Shown here one piece after another: positions 8,173-16,629 of a stretch of 64,000 nt of DNA. Under the pieces are notes generated by a model, which did not search any database, was not told where the DNA came from, and worked only from the letters and a program-made list of their open reading frames with translations. The position numbers were made by a program, and so were the translations under genes. This DNA is from DATIUV01 sp049322755. Its GTDB lineage: Bacteria; Pseudomonadota; Gammaproteobacteria; Burkholderiales; UBA6910. Each line of letters opens with the position of its first letter. The stretch's first letter is position 1. Where the stretch lies: NCBI GenBank assembly GCA_049322755.1, contig JBMOQX010000033.1:32467-96466 (forward strand), written 5' to 3'.

Positions 8173-10139
8173 GGCTGTTGCGTGTAGCGGTGCGTCCGGT
8201 AGAGATCGTAGGCCAGCTGGTACACGCTGGCCGCGTCCCTCAGCGCCTCCGGATCCACCGCCGCCGGGGCCTGCACGTCGGCGAGCCTGTCGAAGGCGTA
8301 CGTCGCGACTTCGCGCCGGAAACGCAGCTCGGTGAGCCGCCCGTCGCGCAGCATCGCGACGTCGCGGTTGTGGTTCAGCAGCACGAAGCGTTCGATATCG
8401 GGAGTCTGCAGGATGTCGCGGCCGAAGAAGCCGGTCTCGTAGGACAGATTGAGCAGCCCCATCACCGTCGGCGCCACGTCCATCTGGCTTGCCAGAGCTT
8501 CGATGCGGCGCGGTTTGACGTGGCCGGGCGCGTAGACCAGGAACGGGATTTCGTAGCTCTTGAGCGGGATGTCCTCGCGCCCGTAGACGCGGGCGCCGTG
8601 GTCGGCCACCACCACCACCATCGCGTCGCGGGCCCAGGGCCGCTGCTCCAGCGCCGCGATGAAGCGGCCGATGGCGTGGTCCGCGTAGCGCACGCCGGCC
8701 TCGCGGCCGCCGCCCTTGGCCGGGACGCCGGGCACGCCGGCGGGGAAGGTGAAGGGCTTGTGGTTGGAGGTGGACATGACGATGGAGAACACCCGCTCGC
8801 CGCGCGCCACCTGCCGGTCGTAGAGCGCCAGGGCGTTGCGGAACAGGTCCTCGTCGGACACGCCCCAGATGTTGCTGAATTTCGGCGTGTCCATGTCGGT
8901 ACGGTCCGTCACCCGGTAGCCGTTCGCGCCGAAGTACGCGTTCATGTTGTCGAAGGTGCCGAAGCCGCCGTAGATGAACGACGGCGAGTAGCCTTGGCGC
9001 GCCATGATCTGGGCCCAGCTGGCGAGGCCCTCGTTGCGGGGCCGCTTGACGATGGACTCGGCGGGCACCGGGGGAAAGGATGCCGACACGGCTTCCATGC
9101 CCCGCACCGTGCGCGTGCCGGTGGCGTAGACATTGGAGAACACCAGGCTTCTGGACGCGAGCCGGTCCAGGTTCGGCGTGAGCCCGCGCCGGTCGCCGTA
9201 GGCGCCGACGAACTCGGCCCCCAGCGACTCCTGCAGGAGCACGATGACGTGCAACGGCAGCGGCGGGCCGACGGCGCGTATGCGCCGCTCCAGCGGATTG
9301 GCCGCCCCGTCGACGAACTCGGCATTGCGCTGCCAGACCATGTGCCGGGACCGCGCGACGGCCTCGGCGTCCGGGACCGTGTGGTAATAGGCGCGGTAGT
9401 CCAGCTTGCTGTTCCGGAGCGCGCTGAAGAACGCGTACACGCCGTTCTGGGCGAGCTCGTTCGCGACCCGGTTGGTGGAGAACTGCCCGGTGGAGCTGTT
9501 CACGCCGAACCAGGCGGCGACGGCGGCGCCCGCCAGCGCCGCGAGCGGCCTCCAGCGCCGGCCGAACCGGCTCGGCGCCGTCAGACTGCGCGCGAGGCGG
9601 CCACGCGTGAGCCACAGCACCGCGCCCGTCAGGGCGGCCGCGGCCGCCAGCACCCGACCCACCGGGTAGGAGTCCCAGATGTTGACGAACACCTCGTGGG
9701 GATAGATGAGGTACTCCACCGCGACGAAGTTAAAGCGCGAATTGAATTCGTCGAAGAAGAAGTATTCCACTGCGCCCAGGTAGATCAGGCCGAAAGTGCA
9801 GGCGGCGAACGCCGCGTGGAACACGGGCCGGTGCCGGCGCGACCGGTACCAGCGGTCCGGCGCCAGGGTCAGGTAGGCGGCAAACGGCAGGAACAGGAAC
9901 ACGCTGGTGACGACGTCGTAGAAGAAACCGATGCCGAAGGCGAGCGGGGCCTGGAAGACGGTCAGCTGCCCCTGCCATCCCGCCTTTGCCGCGAGCGCGG
10001 CGCGGGTGAGGGTGGAGATCACCAGGTAGATGGCGACCGCGGTCCAGAGGGGATCGAAGCGGCGCCGCGCGGTATCCGGGCGCGACCGCGCCGGGGCCGG
10101 CGAGCCGGCGGCGGGGAAAATGGCGCGGTTGGCGCTCAC
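8169..10139 (-). CDS. LtaS/OpgB-like sulfatase-fold membrane phosphotransferase
   Basis: A 656-residue protein with about five N-terminal membrane helices and a periplasmic alkaline-phosphatase/sulfatase-fold domain. Active-site landmarks: LLQESLGAEFVGAYG (metal ligand Glu), TGTRTVRGMEA with the probable nucleophile Thr344, MSTSNHKPF, and VVADHGARVYG (Asp-His metal ligands). Family members move phosphoglycerol or phosphoethanolamine from phospholipids to glycans or lipids; which one applies is not visible. The GTG at 10139 overlaps the SDR stop codon (GTGA). Co-translation with an SDR, a diiron-like protein and an acyl ligase suggests an unusual lipid acceptor or donor. Confidence 0.85.
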   Translation of the reverse strand: MSANRAIFPAAGSPAPARSRPDTARRRFDPLWTAVAIYLVISTLTRAALAAKAGWQGQLTVFQAPLAFGIGFFYDVVTSVFLFLPFAAYLTLAPDRWYRSRRHRPVFHAAFAACTFGLIYLGAVEYFFFDEFNSRFNFVAVEYLIYPHEVFVNIWDSYPVGRVLAAAAALTGAVLWLTRGRLARSLTAPSRFGRRWRPLAALAGAAVAAWFGVNSSTGQFSTNRVANELAQNGVYAFFSALRNSKLDYRAYYHTVPDAEAVARSRHMVWQRNAEFVDGAANPLERRIRAVGPPLPLHVIVLLQESLGAEFVGAYGDRRGLTPNLDRLASRSLVFSNVYATGTRTVRGMEAVSASFPPVPAESIVKRPRNEGLASWAQIMARQGYSPSFIYGGFGTFDNMNAYFGANGYRVTDRTDMDTPKFSNIWGVSDEDLFRNALALYDRQVARGERVFSIVMSTSNHKPFTFPAGVPGVPAKGGGREAGVRYADHAIGRFIAALEQRPWARDAMVVVVADHGARVYGREDIPLKSYEIPFLVYAPGHVKPRRIEALASQMDVAPTVMGLLNLSYETGFFGRDILQTPDIERFVLLNHNRDVAMLRDGRLTELRFRREVATYAFDRLADVQAPAAVDPEALRDAASVYQLAYDLYRTHRYTQQP

Positions 10140-10936
10140 GCGTCGCCTCGCGTCAGCTCGCGCGCCGCACGGCGCTGCTTTTTCATGCCGCCGTCCACCA
10201 GCCGCGGCAGCCAGGCGTTGAGCCGCACGAACAGCTTTTCCGGCCAGCCGATATAGGTCTCGGCGCGCTCGGCCTCGATGGCGGCAACGATACTCCGGGC
10301 CACGTCGGCCGCGCTGTCGGTGGCGCTGCCGGTCTTCTCCGCCAGGCGGTAGACGGCGTCGGAATTGATCGCCGTCCGGGTGGTGCGTGGTGCCACGTAG
10401 CAGACCTTGACGTCGCGCTCGGCCAGCTCCCGGCGCAGCGCCTCGGAGAATCCCCGCAGCGCGTGCTTGGTGGCGCAATAGGTGGCGAACTGCGGCATGC
10501 CCAGGGAGCCCAGGATGGAGCCGACGTTCACCACCATGAAGCGCTGGCCGCTGACCGCGCGCAGCGCGGCGCGGGTGAGCAGCAGCAGCCCGGTGACGTT
10601 GGTGGCGACGATGCGGCGGATTTCCTCTGCCGGGCGCTCGGCGAAATCGCCGAAGCCGGCGACGCCGGCGTTGTTGATCAAGATGTCGAGCCCTCCGAGC
10701 AGGTCCGTGGCCTGCGCCACCGGGCGTTCCTGGCCGTGGGCCTCGGCGAGGTCGAACGTGAGGGCGTGGGCCTCGCCGCCCGCATCGGTGATTTCGCGGC
10801 AGACCGCGTTCAGGCGCTCGCCGTTGCGCCCCAGGAGCGCGAGGCGCGCCCCCCGGCGCGCCAGCAGCAGGGCGGTTTCGCGGCCGATGCCGCTGCCGGC
10901 GCCGGTAAGCAGAACTCGCTGATTCTCCAGCTTCAT
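10136..10936 (-). CDS. Short-chain dehydrogenase/reductase (SDR), membrane-lipid cluster
   Basis: Classical SDR, 266 residues. NAD(P)-binding TGAGSGIG at residues 11-18, NNAG at about 88, the catalytic serine in VNVGSILGSLG and the catalytic pair YCATK near residue 155. The C-terminal 60 residues (ETYIGWPEKLFVRLNAWLP) are of the type found in SDRs of lipid metabolism that associate with membranes. The ATG at 10936 overlaps the previous stop by four bases. Probably reduces or oxidises an acyl-derived intermediate made by the ligase and diiron-like protein; substrate unknown. Confidence 0.88.
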   Translation of the reverse strand: MKLENQRVLLTGAGSGIGRETALLLARRGARLALLGRNGERLNAVCREITDAGGEAHALTFDLAEAHGQERPVAQATDLLGGLDILINNAGVAGFGDFAERPAEEIRRIVATNVTGLLLLTRAALRAVSGQRFMVVNVGSILGSLGMPQFATYCATKHALRGFSEALRRELAERDVKVCYVAPRTTRTAINSDAVYRLAEKTGSATDSAADVARSIVAAIEAERAETYIGWPEKLFVRLNAWLPRLVDGGMKKQRRAARELTRGDA

Positions 10937-11643
10937 GCCGCGGCCCCCGCGACGGCGCGCTGCGCGGGAAGGGCGGTTTCTCCGCGCTCGTCGCGGCGCT
11001 GGTCGAGCCAGCGGAAGACATCGGCGTAGAGGCGGTAGAACACGCGCGCGCCATGGATCAGCGCTGCCCGGTCGCCGCGGTCGTCGAGACGGTTGACCAG
11101 CGATGCGAACAGCCGAGTGTGCCCGACGTCGAGCGCGCCATGGGAGGTCAGATACGTGAAGGGGCCGTCGCCGAGGCCGAGCGCGGTCTTCAGCGCCGCC
11201 GCGGCGGCGCTCGCGACGCTGACGCTGGTGCCTTCCAGCACCAGCACCATGCCCAGGAATCCGACCGGATTGCGCCGCTGGACGGTGTCGTAGGCGTAGG
11301 CCACCATCAGCTCCACCGGCAGCGACGGCTGCGCGGCGCGCACCGCCTCGGCATCGCCGGCGCAGGCGCGGATGTCGTCCAGGATCCACTCCTGGTGGCC
11401 GGTCTCCTCCTCGATGTACTCGCCCATCGCCGCGCGCAGCCACTCCAGATGCTCGGGCAGCCGGGCGCCGCAGGCCATCAGCAGCGGCAGCGTGTGCCTG
11501 ACGTGGTGGTACGCCTGGGACAGGAAATCGACGTAGGCGTCCAGCGTGAGGCGGCCGGCGGCGCCGTCGCGAATGAAGGGGGTGGCGGTGAGTTCGTCGC
11601 GCTCGCGCGCGGTGGTCGCCAGCAGTTCGTCATAGAACGCCAT
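10933..11643 (-). CDS. Heme-oxygenase-like (TenA/PqqC-fold) putative diiron oxidase
   Basis: 236 residues, all-helical TenA/PqqC-like protein. Candidate metal ligands are E80 and H83 in EEETGHQEW, E137 in LVLEGTSV, and D172 and H175 in LDVGHTRLF. This Glu-His-Glu-Asp-His pattern resembles the heme-oxygenase-like diiron oxidase group (which includes UndA, making terminal alkenes from fatty acids), not thiaminase TenA. Function is inference: oxidation of an acyl or amine group supplied by the adjacent AMP-binding protein. Its ATG lies 14 bases inside the ligase gene, so translation is coupled. Confidence 0.75.
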   Translation of the reverse strand: MAFYDELLATTARERDELTATPFIRDGAAGRLTLDAYVDFLSQAYHHVRHTLPLLMACGARLPEHLEWLRAAMGEYIEEETGHQEWILDDIRACAGDAEAVRAAQPSLPVELMVAYAYDTVQRRNPVGFLGMVLVLEGTSVSVASAAAAALKTALGLGDGPFTYLTSHGALDVGHTRLFASLVNRLDDRGDRAALIHGARVFYRLYADVFRWLDQRRDERGETALPAQRAVAGAAA

Positions 11644-13150
11644 GCAATGCTTCTCCGTAGAGTTGGTCGATGCGCGCCCCGTAGCGCTGCCGGATGACGT
11701 CGCGGCGCAGCCGGCCGTTGGCGGTCAGCTCGCCGCGCACCGCGCTGAATGGCGCGTCGGCCGGCACCCAGGCGTGAACCTGCGCGTAGTCGGGCAGTGC
11801 GCGGTTGGCCGCGGCCACCAGCGCGGCGATGCGCGCGCGCCCCTCGTCGCTGCCGGTGAGCGGCGAGGCGATGACCGCGGCGCACCAGGGACGCGCGTCG
11901 CCGTACACCGCCGCCCCGGCGATGCCGGGCTGCGCTTCCAGCTCGGATTCGACCCACTCGGGCGCAACGTTGCGGCCATAGGACGTGATCAGGACGTTTT
12001 TCTTGCGGCCGGTGACGTGCAGAAAGCTGTTTTCGTCCAGCATTCCGAGATCGCCGGTGGCGACCCATTCCGGCGCCGGCGCGGCGGCGCCGCCGGTGTA
12101 ACCCAGCATGGCGGCGCCGCGCACGCGGATCTCGCCGTCCGGCGCGATGGCGACGCCGACGTGCGGCAGCGGGCGGCCCACGCTTCCGGGTTTGTCGGCG
12201 GCCGGTGTGTTGAGGGCCACCACCGAGCCGCACTCGGACAGCCCGTAGCCCTCATACACCGGCAGGCCCACGTCCCGCGCGCTCGCCAGCAGGGCGGGTG
12301 CCACCCGGGACCCGCCGACGGCGACGTAACGCAGCGATCGCAGGCGCCGGCGCTCCGCGTCGGCGACGGCGGTGAGTTCCTTGAGCAGCTGCGGCAGCAG
12401 GATGGCGGTCGTGGCGCCGCGCCGGGCGACGCCATGGATCAGACGGAGCGCATCGAAGCCGCTGGAGCCGGTCATGCCCGCGTCCGCCGGCGGCGGCACG
12501 AGGCAGCAGGCGCCGGCGAGGATGGGCGCGTAGAGCCCGGCCACGTTCTCCAGCAGCGTCGCCAGCGGCAGCACGCAGAAATGCCGGTCCGCCGCGGTGA
12601 ACGCCGCCGCCGCGGCGAGGGCGGCGGCGACGCGGTCCAGCAGGGACTGGTCAAGGCAAACGCCCCTGGAATCGCCGGTGGTGCCGGAGGTGTAGGTGAT
12701 CTTCACCGTACCCGGCGGCAACGGGACCGCCGGGAGGTCCAGCGCGAACAGGCGCAGCAGCTTGCCGGCGACGGGCACCCGGCCCTTGTCGCGGAACGCG
12801 ATACCCCGGTCGGCCAGTTCTTCGGTGAACGCGGCGGGGCGGTCCGTGAGCGCATGGCCGATGCCGGCGTCGCGCAGGGCGTGGGCATTCTGGCGTGCGG
12901 TGAAAAACGGCGGTAGCGGCACCATCGGGATGCCTGCGGACATCGCGGCGAGGTCGCTCACGATCCACGCCGGCGAGTTGTCCAGCGCCAGGCCCAGGCG
13001 GCGGACGCCGGCGTCCGCCAGCTTGCGGCCGGTTTCCGCGGCCTCGTCATGAAGCGCGCGATAGCCGAGCGTCGCTTCGATGCCTTCGATCGCGCATTGC
13101 CCCGGTTGATGCGCTGCGTGACGGCGCAGCGCCTGCAGGACGGCGCTCAT
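11630..13150 (-). CDS. AMP-binding (ANL superfamily) acyl ligase, FadD-like
   Basis: 506-residue adenylate-forming enzyme. ATP-binding P-loop KITYTSGTTGDSRG near residues 172-185, YEGYGLSECGS near 315, ATGDLGML near 385 and GRKKNVLITSYGRNVAP near 400. The C-terminal A10 motif reads LTANGRLRRD, so the usual catalytic lysine (NGK) is arginine at about residue 480, which is odd for an enzyme expected to adenylate carboxylates. It may activate a fatty acid for the following oxidase and SDR. ATG at 13150; overlaps the hemolysin-family gene by four bases. Confidence 0.85.
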   Translation of the reverse strand: MSAVLQALRRHAAHQPGQCAIEGIEATLGYRALHDEAAETGRKLADAGVRRLGLALDNSPAWIVSDLAAMSAGIPMVPLPPFFTARQNAHALRDAGIGHALTDRPAAFTEELADRGIAFRDKGRVPVAGKLLRLFALDLPAVPLPPGTVKITYTSGTTGDSRGVCLDQSLLDRVAAALAAAAAFTAADRHFCVLPLATLLENVAGLYAPILAGACCLVPPPADAGMTGSSGFDALRLIHGVARRGATTAILLPQLLKELTAVADAERRRLRSLRYVAVGGSRVAPALLASARDVGLPVYEGYGLSECGSVVALNTPAADKPGSVGRPLPHVGVAIAPDGEIRVRGAAMLGYTGGAAAPAPEWVATGDLGMLDENSFLHVTGRKKNVLITSYGRNVAPEWVESELEAQPGIAGAAVYGDARPWCAAVIASPLTGSDEGRARIAALVAAANRALPDYAQVHAWVPADAPFSAVRGELTANGRLRRDVIRQRYGARIDQLYGEALHGVL

Positions 13151-13815
13151 GCGGCCAGCGCACGGTAGGCCTCGGCCACGCGGCAGGCCATCACGCGGGG
13201 CGAGCGGTCGTAATAGGTGCCCCAGCCAATCTGGTCGGCTGCGGGCAACGCGGACAGCAGGGCTGGCGCCAGGACGGTCAACGCAATGCCCAGGCGCTTG
13301 AAAGCGTTGGCCAGCGCCGGCACGGCGGTGAACACCACCCAGCGCTGGCCGGACTCGTGCAAATGGCGCGTCAGCGCCGCGATCAGCAGCGGCGCATGAC
13401 CCCCGCGCGCCACGGCGAGGTTCCCCGCTTCGATGACGTCGCCGCGCCGCAGGGTTTCTCCGGCCGTGGCGGAGAGCGCGGCTTCCACCGGGCGGTCCAG
13501 GTAGGCTTCCAGGAACAGCGGGCTCAGCGCCGCGTAGCGCAATCCGCAGGCGGCCAGCAGGCTGCCTTCGCCGTCGCGCAGCCCCATCAGCAGTGGCAGG
13601 AAGCGCTCGATGCGGGCGCCGTAGGCGCGCATGAACGCCGTCCGGATCAGGGCTTCGGCTTCGGGCCGCGTGTCCGGGGTTTCGAGCGCGAAAAAGCTGG
13701 ACGCGGCGGCGTCGAACGTGCGCCGCCGCCGCGCCAGGAGCGCTCCAGAGAGATCGTCTGATCCGGCGCCCGCGCTCTGCGCGCGCGCCAGCATGCGGGA
13801 GGTGCCGCCATCCAT
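13147..13815 (-). CDS. Thermostable hemolysin family protein (first gene of lipid cluster)
   Basis: About 222 residues; recognisable as the thermostable-hemolysin (delta-VPH) family by FLPLLMGLRDGEGSLLAACG, EAGNLAVARGGHAPLLIAAL and the C-terminal GWGTYYDRSPRVMAC. The name is historical. The fold looks acyltransferase-like and there is no secretion signal, so a cytoplasmic acyl-transfer role is more plausible than haemolysis. The ATG at 13815 is preferred; a TTG at 13830 in frame would add five residues. It overlaps the AMP-binding gene by four bases, an association I recall for this family in other proteobacteria. Confidence 0.8.
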   Translation of the reverse strand: MDGGTSRMLARAQSAGAGSDDLSGALLARRRRTFDAAASSFFALETPDTRPEAEALIRTAFMRAYGARIERFLPLLMGLRDGEGSLLAACGLRYAALSPLFLEAYLDRPVEAALSATAGETLRRGDVIEAGNLAVARGGHAPLLIAALTRHLHESGQRWVVFTAVPALANAFKRLGIALTVLAPALLSALPAADQIGWGTYYDRSPRVMACRVAEAYRALAA

Positions 13816-13886
13816 GGGGCTCGGGTCCAATCCATTGAGACGTGGCCCATGGTAGCGAGCCGGCCGTCAAGGACCCGTCGTGCCGA

Positions 13887-13902
13887 TGTGAAGTTTTTGT
13901 GA
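13887..13902. promoter_or_regulatory. 11-base-period direct repeat, candidate response-regulator box for the lipid cluster
   Basis: TGTGA at 13887-13891 and again at 13898-13902, with AGTTTT between; on the coding (minus) strand it reads TCACA-N6-TCACA. Spacing of one helical turn is typical for OmpR-family dimers, and the site is about 70 bases before the hemolysin-family start and just after the histidine kinase gene. The T-rich core is loosely like published ColR boxes (from memory). Confidence 0.45.
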
Positions 13903-13942
13903 GGTCCGCGGGCGCAGCGCGGGCCCCCTGGGCAGGTTCCGC

Positions 13943-15208
13943 CTAGGCGAAGGCGACGCGAAACGCGCTGCCGCGGCCGGGCGCGCTCTCCACGCTCAGC
14001 CGCCAGCCGAAGCGGTCGGCGATGCGCTGCACGATGGCAAGACCGAGGCCGGCGCCGCCCGCGGCGCCGTTGGCGCCCCGGTAATGGCGCTCGAATATGC
14101 GCGGCAGATCGTCCGGCGCGATGCCGCTGCCGGTGTCGCTCACGCTCAGGGCGCGGTCGTCGAAGGCCACGGTCACGGTGCCCCGGGCGGTGTGGGCGAT
14201 GGCATTCTTCACCAGGTTGGACACCACCAGTTGCAATGCGCAGCGCTGGGTTCGGAGCACTGCGTCCCCAGGGACCGCCACCGACAGTTTCACTTCCGGC
14301 CGGCGCTCCAGGGCGTCGCGCAGCGGTGCCACCGCTTCCAGGACGGCGTCGCGCACGTTTACCGTCTCGATCTCGCCCGGCGAGGTCTCGCGCGCGAGGA
14401 ACAGCAACGCGCGGATCGACTCGTCCATGCGCACCGCTGCCTGCGCAATCGACTCGGCCCGCGCCCGGCTGCGGGCGCCCAGCGCGGGATCCTGGGCCAG
14501 CAGTTCGCAGCCGGTCTGGATCGCGGTGAGCGGCGTGCGCAGCTCGTGGCTGGCGTCGGCGGTGAACTCCTTTTCCCGCGCCAGCAGCGCGGCGGTGCGG
14601 TCGTGGTAGCCGGCGAACGCGCTCGCCAGCGTCGCCACTTCGGCGTCGGCGTAATCGTCCGGCGCGGGCGGCGGGTCGCCGGGCGCCAGCGTCGAGACCC
14701 GCTGCGCCAGGTCCGTCACCTGGCTCACGAGCAGGCCCGCGAGCCAGTATCCGGTGGCGGCGATGAGGACCGCCATCGCCAGCGTCGCCAGCAGCATGGC
14801 GTCGCGGAACGCATTGACCCGCTCCTCGTGAGGCGTCGCGTCGTAGACCAGGATCAGCCGCGCGTCGCCTTCGTGCCGCACCTCCACGTGCAGTTCGCGG
14901 CCGTCGCGCTCGAACTCGGTGGTGCCCACGGGCAGGCCGCGCAGTTCGGCGGGCAGCTGCGCCAGCTCGGCGGGCGTGCGGACCAGGTAGCCCTGCAGGC
15001 TTTCGCTGAAAGGCAGCCGGGGCGGCGCGCCGCGGCGCAGTTCGTCCTGCAGCTGGCGCAGCTGGGCGTCCAGGATCTGGGTGACCACATCGTCCTCCTG
15101 CTCCTCGGTGAGGACGATGACGGTGGCGGTCTGGGCCGCCACCAGCAGCAGGCTGAACATCGCGATGGTGAGGGCGACACGGCCGCGCAGGCCCCACTTA
15201 GCCGCCAT
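13943..15208 (-). CDS. Sensor histidine kinase of the lipid-cluster two-component system
   Basis: 421 residues: an N-terminal helix (VALTIAMFSLLLVAAQTATVIV), a periplasmic sensor of about 110 residues, a second helix near 150 (LLATLAMAVLIAATGYWLAG), then a HAMP-like linker. Phosphoacceptor motif ADASHELRTPLTAIQ, N-box NLVKNAIAHT, and G boxes DTGSGIAPDD and GGAGLGLAI. The ATG at 15208 overlaps the regulator gene by 11 bases. The small periplasmic domain suggests detection of an envelope or metal signal. Confidence 0.93.
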   Translation of the reverse strand: MAAKWGLRGRVALTIAMFSLLLVAAQTATVIVLTEEQEDDVVTQILDAQLRQLQDELRRGAPPRLPFSESLQGYLVRTPAELAQLPAELRGLPVGTTEFERDGRELHVEVRHEGDARLILVYDATPHEERVNAFRDAMLLATLAMAVLIAATGYWLAGLLVSQVTDLAQRVSTLAPGDPPPAPDDYADAEVATLASAFAGYHDRTAALLAREKEFTADASHELRTPLTAIQTGCELLAQDPALGARSRARAESIAQAAVRMDESIRALLFLARETSPGEIETVNVRDAVLEAVAPLRDALERRPEVKLSVAVPGDAVLRTQRCALQLVVSNLVKNAIAHTARGTVTVAFDDRALSVSDTGSGIAPDDLPRIFERHYRGANGAAGGAGLGLAIVQRIADRFGWRLSVESAPGRGSAFRVAFA

Positions 15209-15881
15209 GGGACCCCGCCAGGCGGTAACCCAGGCCGTGGACGGTCTCGATCGGGTCAAAGCCGCCGGCGGCGGAGAGCGCGCGCCGCAGGATGTGCATC
15301 TGGCTGCGCAGCGTGTCGCTGGCGGGCTGCGCGTCGCCCCACACCGCGGTCTCCAGTTCGGCGCGGGAGAACACCCGGCCCGGCTCGCTCATCAGCAGTT
15401 CCAGCAGGCGGATGCCCTTGGGCGGGAGCTTCACCGCCGCCCCGGCGAAACGCACCGACAGCGTGCGCGGGTCGAACGTCAGGTCCCCCACCTTCAACTC
15501 CCGCGGCGCCATGCGGCCGGCGTGGCGCTTGTGCAGCGCGGAGAGCCGCGCTTCCACCTCGCGCAGCGAAAACGGCTTCACCAGGTAGTCGTCGGCGCCC
15601 TGCGCGAACCCCTCCAGCTTGTCGTCCAGCGTATCGCGGGCCGTGAGCATGAGCACCGGCGTGTCCCGCTTGGCGTCCTCCCGCAGCTTGCGGCACAGGG
15701 TGATGCCGTCGATGCCGGGCAGGTTGAGGTCCAGCACGATGGCGTCGAAGGGCTGCGTCACCGCCAGGTGCAGGCCGGTGACGCCGTCGGCCGCCGCGTC
15801 CACCACGTGGCCGCGGCCCTGCAGGTAGTCGTAAAGGTTGGTGGCGATCGTCTTGTCGTCTTCGACGATCAGGATGCGCAT
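15198..15881 (-). CDS. OmpR-family response regulator
   Basis: 227-residue receiver plus winged-helix regulator. Phosphoacceptor aspartate in AIVLDLNLPG near residue 51, Thr/Ser switch LMLTARD, lysine in YLVKPFS, and a C-terminal DNA-binding domain (PKGIRLLELLMSEPGRVFSR ... VHGLGYRLAG). It lies 20 bases after bpt and overlaps its kinase gene. The direct repeat at 13887-13902, in front of the next six genes, is the obvious candidate target. Confidence 0.94.
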   Translation of the reverse strand: MRILIVEDDKTIATNLYDYLQGRGHVVDAAADGVTGLHLAVTQPFDAIVLDLNLPGIDGITLCRKLREDAKRDTPVLMLTARDTLDDKLEGFAQGADDYLVKPFSLREVEARLSALHKRHAGRMAPRELKVGDLTFDPRTLSVRFAGAAVKLPPKGIRLLELLMSEPGRVFSRAELETAVWGDAQPASDTLRSQMHILRRALSAAGGFDPIETVHGLGYRLAGSHGG

Positions 15882-15900
15882 CGGGCGGGGGGCGCGGCGC

Positions 15901-16629
15901 TCAGGGTCGCGCGAGGGGCTGCCAGCGGCCTTCGATCAGCCCTTCCATGGGCTGGAAATTGACCTTGTAGGACATCTTGCGGCTCTCGCCGATCCAGTAG
16001 CCGAGATAGAGGTAGGGCAGGCCCAGCTCGCGGCATAGCTGCGCCTGCCAGAGGATGTTGTAGGTGCCGTAGCTGGCGTCGGGAACGTCGGGGTCGAAGA
16101 ACGTGTACACCGAGGACAGCCCGTCGGTGAGCTCGTCGACGATGCTCACCATGCACAGCCGGCCGCCGTCGTAGAACTCCACCAGCTTCGAGGACACGTT
16201 GCTCTGGAGCAGGAAATGGCGGTACTGCTCGCGGCTGTCCTGGTCCATGCCGCCGCCGGCGTGGCGCCGCGCCTGGTAGCGCAGATAGAGCGCGTAATGG
16301 GCCGCGCTGTAGTGCAGGTTGTGCACGCTGGCGCGCAGGTTTTCGTGCCGGGTCCAGGACCGGCGCTGGGACCGCGTCGGGCGGAACTCGTCCACCACCA
16401 CGCGCACCGGCACGCACGCGCGGCAATGGTCGCAGTAGGGGCGATAGGTGAAGGCGCCGCTGCGGCGGAAGCCGGAGCGTACCAGCTCGCTGTAGATGCG
16501 CGTGTCGATCAGGTGGCTGGGGGTGGCCACCTGGCTGCGCGCCATGCGCCCCGGCAGATAGCTGCACGGATACGGCGCGGTGGCGTAGAACTGCAGCACC
16601 GACAGCGGAAAGTCATTCAGCTGCGCCAT
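15901..16629 (-). CDS. bpt: Aspartate/glutamate leucyltransferase (arginyltransferase family)
   Basis: Transfers Leu from leucyl-tRNA to proteins with N-terminal Asp or Glu, feeding the N-degron pathway with ClpS/ClpAP. 242 residues. Landmarks: YPCSYLPGRMARSQVA near the N-terminus, the cysteine cluster YRPYCDHCRACVPVRV near 62-77, and YLGYWIGESRKMSYKVNFQP near 205-225. Overlaps the end of aat by 17 bases, the standard aat-bpt pair that handles both tiers of L/F- and Leu-tagging. Confidence 0.95.
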   Translation of the reverse strand: MAQLNDFPLSVLQFYATAPYPCSYLPGRMARSQVATPSHLIDTRIYSELVRSGFRRSGAFTYRPYCDHCRACVPVRVVVDEFRPTRSQRRSWTRHENLRASVHNLHYSAAHYALYLRYQARRHAGGGMDQDSREQYRHFLLQSNVSSKLVEFYDGGRLCMVSIVDELTDGLSSVYTFFDPDVPDASYGTYNILWQAQLCRELGLPYLYLGYWIGESRKMSYKVNFQPMEGLIEGRWQPLARP

